Assembly (NCBI GenBank): GCA_020161265.1
Contig: JAIUOC010000008.1
Location: 186,001-250,000, forward strand
Direction: 5' to 3'
Length of the DNA: 64,000 nt
Source of the DNA: Chloroflexota bacterium
Lineage (GTDB): Bacteria; Chloroflexota; Chloroflexia; Chloroflexales; Herpetosiphonaceae
Numbering within the stretch: position 1 is the first letter of the stretch; the number at the start of each line of letters is the position of its first letter. Of this stretch, positions 26,014 to 34,384 are shown piece after piece. A model generated the notes under the pieces. It was not told where the DNA came from. It made no database searches and saw nothing but the letters and a program-made list of their open reading frames with translations. A program made the translations under genes and the position numbers.

Positions 26014-26814
26014 ATGACAAACGCTGGACAAAACAGATTAGGCCTTCGATTTCGCGAAGCCCGTGAAGCCCGTGGCATTTCACTGGCTCAAGCTTCAAGT
26101 GAAACCCGAATTATCCAACGCTATTTGGCGGCCCTCGAAAATGGTGAATATCATCATCTGCCGGGCGATGTTTATGCCCGTGGTTTTATTCGCAATTATG
26201 CTCAATATTTGAATCTGCCCGCAGATGAGTTGATCGATCTGTATCGGATTGAGCGTGGTGCTTCAACCCCGATTCGGATTGTGCCAGCCGCAGTGCCGCC
26301 CCGTCGGAACACGATTTTTCTGCCCAGTCTTTGGACGGTAATTTTGGTGGTGCTGGCGTTGGTCGTCATTGGCTATCTGACGCTGAATGCGCTTGGGCTT
26401 ACGACACTCAATAGTAATGAGGTCGCTGGCGGCGCAACCTCAACTTCAACGATTGCAACTCCAACCTTATTGCCAACCCCAACTGCTCAACCAACCAATC
26501 CCGATGGTTCTGTCCCATCGCCAATCAATCCATTGGCAACCCCAACGGTTACGATAACTCCAACTCAGGATGTGCCAGTCCAAGTTGTCTTGCGGATTGA
26601 TGGCGGTTCGTCGTGGTTGCAAGTGTTGGTTGATGGCCAAAATACGATTGAAGGGATTCAAAATAACGGCTGGACGCAGACGTTCTCGGCGCAGCAAACG
26701 ATTCAGGTTAAGGCTGGTAACGCTGCCGTGGTTGAGGTGATTCACAATGGCAAGCCGCCAGTCCGCATGGGTGCACCCAACCAAGTTGTGACCACCATCT
26801 ATACGCCTAACTAA
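26014..26814 (+). CDS. RodZ-like HTH membrane protein
   Basis: About 266 residues from the ATG at 26014 (AAGG seven bases upstream); longer in-frame starts lack ribosome sites. An N-terminal cro/C1-type HTH of the HTH_25 class (LGLRFREAREARGISLAQAS, LPGDVYARGFIRNYAQYL) is followed by one membrane helix (about 105-125, TVILVVLALVVIGYLTLNAL). A Thr/Pro-rich linker and an extracytoplasmic DUF4115-like beta domain (VVLRIDGGSSWLQVLVDG) follow. This is the RodZ architecture, linking MreB cytoskeleton to cell-wall synthesis. In bacteria lacking MreB the partner differs; no mreB is in this window. Confidence 0.87.
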   Translation: MTNAGQNRLGLRFREAREARGISLAQASSETRIIQRYLAALENGEYHHLPGDVYARGFIRNYAQYLNLPADELIDLYRIERGASTPIRIVPAAVPPRRNTIFLPSLWTVILVVLALVVIGYLTLNALGLTTLNSNEVAGGATSTSTIATPTLLPTPTAQPTNPDGSVPSPINPLATPTVTITPTQDVPVQVVLRIDGGSSWLQVLVDGQNTIEGIQNNGWTQTFSAQQTIQVKAGNAAVVEVIHNGKPPVRMGAPNQVVTTIYTPN

Positions 26815-26896
26815 ACTTGCTGAATGCTGTTGACGATTCTTGGGGTATAGTTAAAGCTGCATTCGCAAATCTAGCAAGCATATGGGGAGGCTTTTT

Positions 26897-27391
26897 GTGG
26901 CTGAATTTAGTTTTGATGTTGTTTCAGATTTTGATCGCCAAGAATTAATCAATGCTGTTGATCAAACCAAACGTGATGTAGGTACGCGCTACGATTTGAA
27001 AGATACCAATACCGATATTACGCTTGGCGAGAAGGATATTACGATTGTTACCAGCAGCGAATTGGCATTAAATGCAGTTCGTGATTTGCTCGAAACCAAG
27101 GCTTTGCGGCGTAATCTCTCGATCAAAATGTTCGATTTTGGCGAGCCAGAGGAAATTGGCGGCATGAAGATTCGCCAAGTTATTACCTTGCGTAAAGGCA
27201 TCGCCGATGATATTGCCAAGAAAATTCAAAAATTGATTAAGGCCGAGGTTCCCAAGGCTCAAGCTCGTATCCAAGGCGATTCGTTGCGGGTTTCATCGAA
27301 AAGCAAAGACGAATTACAAGCAGTGATGAGCTTGCTCCGCGAACGCGGCGACGATTTTCCATTGCCGTTACAATTCAATAATTATCGCTAA
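26897..27391 (+). CDS. YajQ-family (UPF0234) nucleotide-binding protein
   Basis: A 164-residue protein. The GTG at 26897 with GGGGAGG upstream is preferred to the ATG 15 bases earlier, because family members begin directly with the FSFDVVSDFD segment. Typical features are QELINAVDQTKRDVGTRYDL and KLIKAEVPKAQARIQGDSLRVSSKSKDELQAVM. Family members bind nucleotides, and a Xanthomonas member binds cyclic di-GMP; the function here is unknown. Monocistronic between promoter region and terminator. Confidence 0.92.
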   Translation: MAEFSFDVVSDFDRQELINAVDQTKRDVGTRYDLKDTNTDITLGEKDITIVTSSELALNAVRDLLETKALRRNLSIKMFDFGEPEEIGGMKIRQVITLRKGIADDIAKKIQKLIKAEVPKAQARIQGDSLRVSSKSKDELQAVMSLLRERGDDFPLPLQFNNYR

Positions 27392-27395
27392 AAAC

Positions 27396-27427
27396 CTAGC
27401 ACCAGCCTTGATTGAGGCTGGTGCTAG
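27396..27427. terminator. Bidirectional terminator between convergent genes
   Basis: CTAGCACCAGCC/GGCTGGTGCTAG forms a perfect 12-bp stem with an 8-base loop between the yajQ-like stop and the oxidoreductase stop. Short A and T runs flank it. Confidence 0.8.
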
Positions 27428-27430
27428 CGT

Positions 27431-28471
27431 TTAAATGCCGATTGTGCGTTGTTCAGCTGCACTTTGCTCGGCCAACTCAATCAGCCGAATCACGCTTCGA
27501 GCCTGGTTGGCCTGAACGATTAGCTCGGCCTCGCCTTGAATGGCTTGCGCCACATTGCGATAATAGGCCGGATACTTGCCTGCGATGGTTTCAACTGTGC
27601 CACGCAGCGTTAAACCATTCAGCTCCGTGTTGATCATACCCCAATCGGTTGTTGGTTCTTGGCCCCAATTTGGGCTATTTGGAGCTTGGCCTGCTTTCAA
27701 GGCTACTTCTTGGGGATCAATGCCATACTTGATCCATGAGCCGTTTGTGCCATGGAGACTGAAGCGCGGCCCCAATTCACGCACCAACATACCTGCTTTG
27801 AGCGTGACTTGTAACTCAGCATAACCCAAGCGCAGATCAAAATAATCGACAGTTTGCGCACCCTCGCGTTGCTTGGCAAGCTGAGCCGTAATCGATTGGG
27901 GCAATCCAAATAACACCAAGGCCTGATCGATCAAATGTGCGCCAAGATCATAGAGAATGCCACTGCCTTGACTTGCTTGTTCGCGCCAAGCCCCTTGTTT
28001 TAGTTGTGGTCGATAGCGATCATAATGGCATTCGTAGCTGACTAAACGCCCCAACCAGCCAGCCTGAATCACTGCTTGAGCGGTTAGAAAATCGCCATCC
28101 CAACGCCGATTATGAAAGACACTCAACACGCGTTGCTGTTGTTGAGCGAGGGCAATTAATTGGTCAGCCTGTTGACTATTGAGGGTAAAGGGCTTATCAA
28201 CCACCACATGTTTGCCTGCACTCAAGGCTTGAGCTGCTAAGTCGGCGTGGGTTAGATTGGGTGTGGCAATCACCACCAATTCAATCGCTGGATCAGCCAA
28301 CACCTCAGCTAGATCGCTGACGACGTGAGCATGGGGATAGCTGGCGCGAGCGCTTTGGCTGCTGCGCTGCACGATCGTATGTAAATTTAAGCGTGGTTCG
28401 GCCATAATGAGCGGGGCATGAAACACTTGGCTGGCCATGCCAAAACCTACCAAAGCTAGATTAATCGGCAT
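27431..28471 (-). CDS. Gfo/Idh/MocA-family NAD(P)-dependent oxidoreductase
   Basis: A 346-residue enzyme. The Rossmann motif LALVGFGMASQVFHAPL is followed by the family signature VIATPNLTHADLAAQALSAG and HVVVDKPFTLN, where the Lys of DKP is the usual catalytic/cofactor residue. The C-terminal dimerisation domain has LGAHLIDQALVLFG. Sequence layout resembles the YdgJ/scyllo-inositol dehydrogenase branch; the true substrate is unknown. The start at 28471 is set by GGAGGT at ideal spacing. It ends the operon that begins with the polynucleotide kinase; it starts 15 bases after the Thg1 stop. Confidence 0.92.
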   Translation of the reverse strand: MPINLALVGFGMASQVFHAPLIMAEPRLNLHTIVQRSSQSARASYPHAHVVSDLAEVLADPAIELVVIATPNLTHADLAAQALSAGKHVVVDKPFTLNSQQADQLIALAQQQQRVLSVFHNRRWDGDFLTAQAVIQAGWLGRLVSYECHYDRYRPQLKQGAWREQASQGSGILYDLGAHLIDQALVLFGLPQSITAQLAKQREGAQTVDYFDLRLGYAELQVTLKAGMLVRELGPRFSLHGTNGSWIKYGIDPQEVALKAGQAPNSPNWGQEPTTDWGMINTELNGLTLRGTVETIAGKYPAYYRNVAQAIQGEAELIVQANQARSVIRLIELAEQSAAEQRTIGI

Positions 28472-28485
28472 AGATACCTCCAAAA

Positions 28486-29244
28486 TTAACGATCAAAAAG
28501 GCTTTTTAGTAAATCTATATAGGCTTCGCGTTGGGGTAATTCAAGCTCAACATGAATTTTACGCCGTTGGGTAATTGTTGGCATTTGAGTTTGTGGATTA
28601 AAGCCTTGATGATCGATGGTTTGCCAATATAACCCAACGCCGCGTTTTTGCCAGGCAACCAGATCGTTAAAATTGATGCCATTTTGAAATAGTAGCTCAT
28701 TTTTTTTGGCAACCGACAGCTTTGCTATTTGCATATGGGCTGTTTGTGGATCAAGCGCTTGATCGCGTAATGTCCAGTAGCAATAGGCATTAAGTGCGTT
28801 ACGGTGAGCATCTTCCATGCGCCAGCGAAAGTAATCATGAACTAATTCATTGGTGGGCAATTGGCAAATTCGACAATCGAAGCTCGCCTGTTGTTGAATG
28901 GCTAAACTGAAATGCCCACTTGCTTCACCCGCCAAAATCGAGCAATATTTGCGCAATTTACGGCCAAATACATCGCAACGATAACTCAAAAGCAGCGAAA
29001 TTTCGTCGCTTTGGGTATATCCATAAAGCACAGGAAAGCCACAATCCAACAAATGGCTCACGGTGCTAATCATTGCATCACGAAAGCGTTGATCAAATGG
29101 GCGTTGATAGTTCATCACGTCTTTGGTTAGGCGGGTAAACGAGCGCCCATCAATCCGTGCAACCATCCAAATATTTGGCAGCACACTTTGATCGTTGATC
29201 GTTTCATAAACGCGCATTAACTGATCAAGTTGATCAAAGTTCAT
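28486..29244 (-). CDS. Thg1-like 3'-5' RNA polymerase
   Basis: A 252-residue member of the tRNA(His) guanylyltransferase superfamily, enzymes that add nucleotides in the reverse direction to an activated RNA 5' end. The catalytic metal ligands are Asp32 in ARIDGRSF and Asp80-Glu81 in YGYTQSDEISLLL. A following HxxxxN-like region (HRNALNAYCYW) and SVAKKNELLFQNGINFND agree with the family. Bacterial Thg1-like proteins repair 5'-truncated tRNAs in vitro; E. coli-type bacteria need no such enzyme because G-1 is encoded. The ATG at 29244 (GGAGG upstream) overlaps the stop of the kinase gene by four bases, so the two are translationally coupled. Confidence 0.92.
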   Translation of the reverse strand: MNFDQLDQLMRVYETINDQSVLPNIWMVARIDGRSFTRLTKDVMNYQRPFDQRFRDAMISTVSHLLDCGFPVLYGYTQSDEISLLLSYRCDVFGRKLRKYCSILAGEASGHFSLAIQQQASFDCRICQLPTNELVHDYFRWRMEDAHRNALNAYCYWTLRDQALDPQTAHMQIAKLSVAKKNELLFQNGINFNDLVAWQKRGVGLYWQTIDHQGFNPQTQMPTITQRRKIHVELELPQREAYIDLLKSLFDR

Positions 29245-29696
29245 TGCTCCTCCCATGCTATAAGCTGAAATTGGTGGTCTGGCAATTGGTGTACTAGCCA
29301 CAAATGATCGAAACCTTCGTCTAATCGCGGCAGTTCTAGACGCTTAATTGAGCCACGAATGGCCAGTTCAGGTACGTGCTGTTGTCCAGTGCGTTGACGG
29401 TTGCGTTCTAAACAAGCAGCCAAATCGGATTGCAAGAAATAACCTTCAACGCTAAATCCCGCAGCATGAGCAGCCTGAATATAAGCTGCTCGTTGAGCAT
29501 GCTCAAGGTTCATTTTATCGATTACAAAGGCTTGTTTGATGCGCAAACAACATTCTAGTATGCTGCGTTCGCGATGGTTGGTGCGTAGCATATCGCGATT
29601 GATTCGCACATGGCTATGCAGAAATTGCTGCACATAAAAGCTTGATTTACCACTGGCTTGCAAACCAATTAGAAGCACCGCTTGGGGTTTGAACAT
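29241..29696 (-). CDS. T4-Pnkp-like 5'-polynucleotide kinase
   Basis: A 151-residue P-loop kinase. Walker A is GLQASGKSS (Lys17, Ser18). Asp35 and Arg38 in INRDMLR match in spacing, and by chance in number, the catalytic Asp35 and Arg38 of T4 polynucleotide kinase. The lid arginines are probably in CLERNRQR. The protein is kinase only: there is no phosphatase domain. It should phosphorylate 5'-OH ends of RNA or DNA, or a related small substrate. It is the first gene of an operon with Thg1; a 5'-phosphate is what Thg1-type enzymes act on. The nearest plus-strand neighbour is tRNA-Glu, transcribed divergently. Confidence 0.88.
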   Translation of the reverse strand: MFKPQAVLLIGLQASGKSSFYVQQFLHSHVRINRDMLRTNHRERSILECCLRIKQAFVIDKMNLEHAQRAAYIQAAHAAGFSVEGYFLQSDLAACLERNRQRTGQQHVPELAIRGSIKRLELPRLDEGFDHLWLVHQLPDHQFQLIAWEEQ

Positions 29697-29839
29697 ACGT
29701 CACTCGCAATTAAAACAAACTTTTGAACCCAAATAATACCATTGGGCAACTATTGTGCTTATGCTACTGTGGGATCATGGTCGCCGAACGGGACTGATGG
29801 ATGATGAATATCGGGCTAATTATGCGGTGATGATAGCAT
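29697..29839. other. Region between the RNA-repair operon and the tRNA promoter
   Basis: About 140 bases without a gene. Minus-strand TATTAT near 29740 could be part of the kinase operon promoter, but a matching -35 is not clear. Confidence 0.35.
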
Positions 29840-29868
29840 TTGACAAAATACGCTGTTACGAGTAGAAT
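29840..29868 (+). promoter_or_regulatory. Promoter of tRNA-Glu
   Basis: TTGACA (29840-29845), exactly 17 bases, then TAGAAT (29863-29868). The tRNA begins 20 bases downstream. Confidence 0.8.
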
Positions 29869-29888
29869 ACTCAAGCCCTAAACCAAAC

Positions 29889-29965
29889 GGCGCATTCGTC
29901 TAGCGGCCTAGGACGTCACCCTTTCAAGGTGAAGATCACGGGTTCGAATCCCGTATGCGTCACCA
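29889..29965 (+). tRNA. tRNA-Glu (anticodon UUC)
   Basis: A 77-base cloverleaf with acceptor arms GGCGCAT and ATGCGTC (one G-T pair), a D-arm, anticodon stem TCACC/GGTGA around loop CTTTCAA (anticodon TTC) and T-arm CGGGTTCGAATCCCG. The CCA end is encoded (29963-29965). Confidence 0.97.
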
Positions 29966-29969
29966 TTTG

Positions 29970-30002
29970 CACTCACTGTCCACGCAGTGAGTGCTTTGTT
30001 TT
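29970..30002 (+). terminator. Terminator of tRNA-Glu
   Basis: CACTCACTG and CAGTGAGTG form a stem followed by CTTTGTTTT. Confidence 0.8.
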
Positions 30003-30174
30003 AACTCCTACCTCACTCCATTTAACCAAAACTTGACAATTCTTAATCGATTATGGTACTGTCTACATTACTAAATCCAATGAAATAATAAAGTTTATTC
30101 AATCCTCACTGCATCATTGCCCGCATTATTGTCAAAACTTCAACAATCCGCAACGTCCTAGACAGGAGTACGTT

Positions 30175-31464
30175 ATGGTTCGCAAATGGCGTTGGAAACT
30201 CGCTTTGGTTAGCCTATTAACGACCGTTTTAGCCGCGTGTGGTGGCGGCAGCGCAACCCAAGCTCCTACCACCAATCCCAATCGGGTCACGCTGACGATT
30301 GAAAGCTGGCGCAGTGATGACCAAAAGGTCTGGACTGAGCAGATTATCCCGCTATTTGAAAAGAGCCATCCTGATATTCATGTGGAGTTTCGGCCCACCG
30401 CGCCCACCGAATACAATGCAGCGCTCAATAGCAAATTAGAAGCTGGCACAGCTGGCGATCTGATCACCTGTCGGCCTTTTGATGTTTCATTAGGTTTGTA
30501 TACTGCTGGGCATTTGACTGCACTCGACGATTTACAAGGCATTGCCCATTTTAGCGATGTGGCCAAGAGCGCTTGGCAAACCGACGATGGCAAGACGCTC
30601 TTTTGCTTGCCGATGGCTTCGGTGATCCATGGCTTTATCTACAACAAAGCGATTTTTAACGAGCTGGGTTTGACTGAACCTAAAACCGTCGATGAGTTTT
30701 TCGCGGTGCTCGATAAAATTAAGCAAGATGGCCGCTATACGCCATTGGTGATGGGCACTGCCGAGCAATGGGAATCAGCAACCATGGGCTTCCAAAACAT
30801 CGGGCCAAATTATTGGTTTGGTGAAAATGGCCGTAAAGCCTTGATCGATGGCAGCGCCAAATTATCCGATGCTGCTTATGTTTCGACCCTAAAGGATTTG
30901 GCACGCTGGGGCGATTATTTGCCCGATGGCTTTGAAGCGGTCAAATATGCCGATGCCCAGATGTTGTTTGCCTCAGGCAAAGGGGCAATCTACCCCGCTG
31001 GCTCCTGGGATATTAGCTACTTCAACCAAAATGCTAAATTCGAGCTTGGTGCATTCAAAGCTCCAGTTGCTAAAGCCAATGATCAATGTTTTATCAGCGA
31101 CCATACCGATATTGGGATTGGGATTAACGCCAAGACTGCCCACATGGCTCAAGCCCGAATCTTCCTTGAGTGGATGACAGGGCCAGAATTTGCTGGTGAA
31201 TTCAGCAATGCCTTGCCTGGTTTCTTCAGCCTCTCGGATTATCCGGTGAGCTTGAAGAATCCCTTGGCCCAGACCTTTGTTGATTGGCGCAAACAGTGTC
31301 AATCGACCATCCGTAATTCCTACCAAATTCTCTCACGTGGCGAGCCAAACCTCGAAAACGAACTCTGGCGGATCAGCGTTGGGGTGATTGATGGTTCGTT
31401 TATGCCTGAAGATGCGGCCCAAGATCTGCAAAAGGGCTTAGATAATTGGTACAAAAAGCCCTAG
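30175..31464 (+). CDS. Sugar ABC transporter solute-binding lipoprotein
   Basis: A 429-residue family 1 extracellular solute-binding protein. The signal peptide ends in the lipobox LAACGGG (Cys near residue 22). A mature domain typical of oligosaccharide binders follows: LTIESWRSDDQKVWTEQIIP, GDLITCRPFDVSLGLYTAG and WDISYFNQNAKFELGAFKAP. It should bring a sugar or oligosaccharide to the two permeases downstream. CAGGAG precedes the ATG. A hairpin follows the gene and may protect its transcript. No ATPase gene is in the cluster, so a shared MsmX/UgpC-type ATPase encoded elsewhere must energise it. Confidence 0.92.
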   Translation: MVRKWRWKLALVSLLTTVLAACGGGSATQAPTTNPNRVTLTIESWRSDDQKVWTEQIIPLFEKSHPDIHVEFRPTAPTEYNAALNSKLEAGTAGDLITCRPFDVSLGLYTAGHLTALDDLQGIAHFSDVAKSAWQTDDGKTLFCLPMASVIHGFIYNKAIFNELGLTEPKTVDEFFAVLDKIKQDGRYTPLVMGTAEQWESATMGFQNIGPNYWFGENGRKALIDGSAKLSDAAYVSTLKDLARWGDYLPDGFEAVKYADAQMLFASGKGAIYPAGSWDISYFNQNAKFELGAFKAPVAKANDQCFISDHTDIGIGINAKTAHMAQARIFLEWMTGPEFAGEFSNALPGFFSLSDYPVSLKNPLAQTFVDWRKQCQSTIRNSYQILSRGEPNLENELWRISVGVIDGSFMPEDAAQDLQKGLDNWYKKP

Positions 31465-31479
31465 TTTGCCCAAAGTAAG

Positions 31480-31509
31480 GCTACCTCGCTAAATTATTGG
31501 CGAGGTAGC
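31480..31509 (+). other. Intercistronic hairpin between binding protein and permease genes
   Basis: GCTACCTCG and CGAGGTAGC flank a 12-base loop. There is no T run after it, so it more likely stabilises or partly attenuates transcription, giving more binding protein than permease. Confidence 0.6.
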
Positions 31510-31532
31510 TGGCTTGTTGAAAGAGTTTGCCT

Positions 31533-32444
31533 ATGCTGCGCCCCAACAAATCGCGCCCACGCTGGCATATTGCGGTATTTCTAGCGCCAGCCCTGTTGCT
31601 GTATAGTATTGTGATGGTTTTTCCCTTGCTTGATACCTTGCGTTTGAGCTTGTTTAGCTCTAATGGCGAGAGTTTTGTTGGCTTGAGTAATTATCAACGC
31701 TTATTTACCGATAGCCAGTGGTGGCCCTATTTTTGGCGGGCGCTCAAAAATACCGTGCTCTTTTTTATATTACACATGGTGTTGCAAAACCCCTTGGGTT
31801 TGTTGTTGGCAGCACTGTTGGATAGCAAAAACCTACGTGGGCGCAGCATCTACCGCACCCTACTATTTTCGCCAACCATGCTTTCGTTTGTGATTGTGGG
31901 CTTTGTGTGGCAACTAATTCTTAGCCCAACTTGGGGCATTGCCCCAGCCATTAGTGAATTTTTGGGGGTGCGCTATCGGCCATGGCTCGGCTTAGAAAGC
32001 ACATCGTTGCCAACAATTGCCTTAATTTCAATTTGGCAATTTGTCGGTATTCCCATGCTCTTTTTTATGACGGCACTCTTGGCCGTGCCCCAAGATATTT
32101 TGGAAGCAGCGCGAGTTGATGGAGCGAGTGCTTGGCAATTGTTCTGGCGAGTCAAGTTTCCGCTAATCTTGCCAACCGTTGGGATTGTGAGCATTTTGAC
32201 CTTTATTGGCAATTTTAATGCTTTCGACTTGGTGTATACCGCCAAGGGAGCACTGGCCGGGCCAAACTTCTCGACCGATTTGCTCGGAACCTTCTTCTAT
32301 CGCACCTTCTATGGCTTCCAACTGCAACTTGGCGATTATGCCATGGGCACGACGATTGCCGTGATCATTTTCTTAATCATCTTATTTGGTAGCCTGTTGT
32401 ATTTGCTGGGCTGGCAACGTAAGGTTGTAACCTATGAGCTCTAA
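31533..32444 (+). CDS. Sugar ABC transporter permease, MalF/UgpA type
   Basis: A 303-residue inner-membrane permease with six helices. The EAA loop reads EAARVDGASAWQLFWRVKFPLILP, the cytoplasmic contact for the ATPase. The N-terminal FLAPALLLYSIVMVFPLLDTL is typical of the MalF/UgpA class. The ATG at 31533 (AAAGAG upstream) is preferred to a TTG six bases earlier. Its end overlaps the next permease gene. Confidence 0.93.
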   Translation: MLRPNKSRPRWHIAVFLAPALLLYSIVMVFPLLDTLRLSLFSSNGESFVGLSNYQRLFTDSQWWPYFWRALKNTVLFFILHMVLQNPLGLLLAALLDSKNLRGRSIYRTLLFSPTMLSFVIVGFVWQLILSPTWGIAPAISEFLGVRYRPWLGLESTSLPTIALISIWQFVGIPMLFFMTALLAVPQDILEAARVDGASAWQLFWRVKFPLILPTVGIVSILTFIGNFNAFDLVYTAKGALAGPNFSTDLLGTFFYRTFYGFQLQLGDYAMGTTIAVIIFLIILFGSLLYLLGWQRKVVTYEL

Positions 32445-33330
32445 TTCGCTTGTGAGTGAACCGCCAATGGCGCAACCCAAAACATCACCAAACGCACTAC
32501 GCCCGAGCCGCTGGCTCACACCATTGCTGGTGCATGCGGTGTTGGGCAGTTATACCCTATTGGCAATTGCACCAGTAGTTTTGGTAGTAATGAATTCATT
32601 CAAAGGCTCGCAAGCAATTTTTCAACAACCCTACTCGCTGCCAGTTGGCGCAAACTTTGATCCGGTTGGCTATACCACTGTCTTTGAACAAACGGCAATC
32701 TTTCGCTATCTTGGCAATAGTTTAATGGTGACGCTTGGCTCGATTTTGCTAATTTTGCTATTGGGCGCGATGACAGCCTTTGGTCTAACCGAATATCGTT
32801 TTCGCGGGCGGGGCTTTTTGACCTTATATGCCCTGATTGGCCTGATGATTCCAATTCGTTTAGCAACCGTTAGTATCCTCAAATTGATGGTTACCCTGAA
32901 TCTACAAGATACGATTTGGTCGTTGATTATGGTGTATAGCGCTCAAGGCTTGCCGATGGCAATTTTTGTGCTTTCGCAATATATGCGCCAAGTGCCAACT
33001 GACCTCAAGGATGCAGCGCGGCTGGATGGAGCCAACGAATATCAAGTATTTTGGCTGGTTCTGCCCTTGATGCGCCCAGCCCTCGCGACCTTGGCAATTT
33101 TCGTGATGCTGCCAATTTGGAATGATCTATGGTTTCCCTTGGTTTTGGCTCCAGGCGAGGCTTCGCGCACGCTCACGCTGGGCGCACAACAATTTCTTGG
33201 GCAGTTCCAAACCGATTGGAGCGCCTTGCTGGCGATGTTGACCTTGGCAATTGCTCCAGTTTTAGTGCTCTATTTGGTTTTCTCACGCCAACTGATTCGC
33301 GGACTCACTGCTGGTACTGTCAAAGGTTAA
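32434..33330 (+). CDS. Sugar ABC transporter permease, MalG/UgpE type
   Basis: A 298-residue permease with six helices. The EAA-like loop is DAARLDGANEYQVFWLVLPLMRPAL. The pattern VVLVVMNSFKGSQAIF after the first helix is typical of the MalG/UgpE class. It overlaps the first permease gene by 11 bases and lies before an orphan response regulator. It completes the carbohydrate importer; the substrate cannot be told from sequence. Confidence 0.92.
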   Translation: MSSNSLVSEPPMAQPKTSPNALRPSRWLTPLLVHAVLGSYTLLAIAPVVLVVMNSFKGSQAIFQQPYSLPVGANFDPVGYTTVFEQTAIFRYLGNSLMVTLGSILLILLLGAMTAFGLTEYRFRGRGFLTLYALIGLMIPIRLATVSILKLMVTLNLQDTIWSLIMVYSAQGLPMAIFVLSQYMRQVPTDLKDAARLDGANEYQVFWLVLPLMRPALATLAIFVMLPIWNDLWFPLVLAPGEASRTLTLGAQQFLGQFQTDWSALLAMLTLAIAPVLVLYLVFSRQLIRGLTAGTVKG

Positions 33331-33408
33331 GCCCCGATAGCCCTAGCCGAAAGCGCACTTTCTTGGTAGCATAGATAAAGATTGGTTAACTGTGCAAGGA
33401 GTGCTCGT

Positions 33409-34155
33409 ATGCGGCTGCTTAACCGAACCAACGAACGCCATGAAGATAACAATCCCCATCAACGTAAAATTCTGGTTGCTGATGATGATCCAGCAATTTT
33501 GCGCTTGGTTGAGGTGGCATTAAGTGGCCAGCGCTATCAACTTGTCACGGTTTCCAATGGCCTCGAAGCACTCAAAATGTATCGCGATGGCGAATATCAA
33601 CTCTTGCTGATTGACGTAATGATGCCGTATGTTGATGGCTTTACGGTGACTGAACGGATTCGTTCGCGCTCCGATGTGCCAATTATTATCATTACTGCTC
33701 GTGATGGCACTGATGATGTGGTGCATGGCTTTGAATTGGGCGCTGATGATTATATTACTAAGCCATTTCGCACTGCTGAGTTACAAGCGCGGGTTGAGGC
33801 AATTATTCGGCGGGTCGAAGGCTATCAACATCGCAAGGCCTCGCCAATTGTGCGCATCGGCGATTTAGAAATTGACGAGCCACGCCATAAAGTGCTGCTC
33901 GCGGGCGAGGACGTTAATCTTACGCCGATGGAATTTGAGTTGCTCTATTTCTTGGCGGCTAACTCAGGCCAAGTTTTTGATCGTGAAGTCTTGTTTCGCG
34001 AAGTCTGGGGCTATGAATATGTTGGCCAAACTAATTTGGTCGATGTGTGTGTCCGCCGCTTGCGCGAGAAAATTGAAGAGCAACCATCCAAGCCTCGCCG
34101 TATTCTGACTGTGCGGGGGGTTGGCTATAAATTGGCCGATGGTGGCTCGTTGTAA
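33409..34155 (+). CDS. OmpR/PhoB-family response regulator
   Basis: A 248-residue two-domain regulator. The receiver has the acidic pair (LVADDDP), phospho-acceptor Asp in LLLIDVMMP, Thr in IITARDG and Lys in DYITKPF, so all switch residues are present. The C-terminal winged helix includes LTPMEFELLYFLAANSGQVF and TNLVDVCVRRLREKIE. The ATG at 33409 has AAGGAG eight bases upstream. No histidine kinase adjoins it; it follows the sugar transporter but has its own leader, so a link is unproven. Confidence 0.93.
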   Translation: MRLLNRTNERHEDNNPHQRKILVADDDPAILRLVEVALSGQRYQLVTVSNGLEALKMYRDGEYQLLLIDVMMPYVDGFTVTERIRSRSDVPIIIITARDGTDDVVHGFELGADDYITKPFRTAELQARVEAIIRRVEGYQHRKASPIVRIGDLEIDEPRHKVLLAGEDVNLTPMEFELLYFLAANSGQVFDREVLFREVWGYEYVGQTNLVDVCVRRLREKIEEQPSKPRRILTVRGVGYKLADGGSL

Positions 34156-34160
34156 GTAGT

Positions 34161-34311
34161 GGGGATCGGTTGTTGGTAGTTGGGGATCGGGCTAGGAGTA
34201 GCTCGATCTTTGTTTTAGAATGGCTATTAGCTATCGGAGTATTATTCGTGCTCTTTGTGTCCTTCGTGGATCAAAGAAAAGACTTCCAGTCCCCGATCCC
34301 CGATCTCCAAC
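34161..34311. repeat. GGGGATCGG-type inverted arms enclosing a CTTCGTG-type repeat
   Basis: The left arm at 34161-34191 carries GGGGATCGG twice. The right arm at 34287-34311 carries CCCCGATCCCCGATCTCC. Between them is a short TTCGTGCTCTTTGTGTCCTT-CGTGGATCA tract (34243-34275). The arms match those at 2858-2952. Confidence 0.7.
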
Positions 34312-34321
34312 TTCCAGCTGT

Positions 34322-34358
34322 AAAAAACCGCGCTGGAAGTTCGAAAACCACCAGCGCG
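34322..34358 (-). terminator. Terminator of the GAPDH gene
   Basis: CGCGCTGG/CCAGCGCG stem, followed on the minus strand by TTTTTTA. It lies 27 bases after the stop. Confidence 0.75.
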
Positions 34359-34384
34359 ATCAGTATTTTAGGTATGAATAAAAC

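Noticed and set aside
29889-29965. Integration site at tRNA-Glu
   Set aside because: No duplicated tRNA 3' end or integrase was found in the window.
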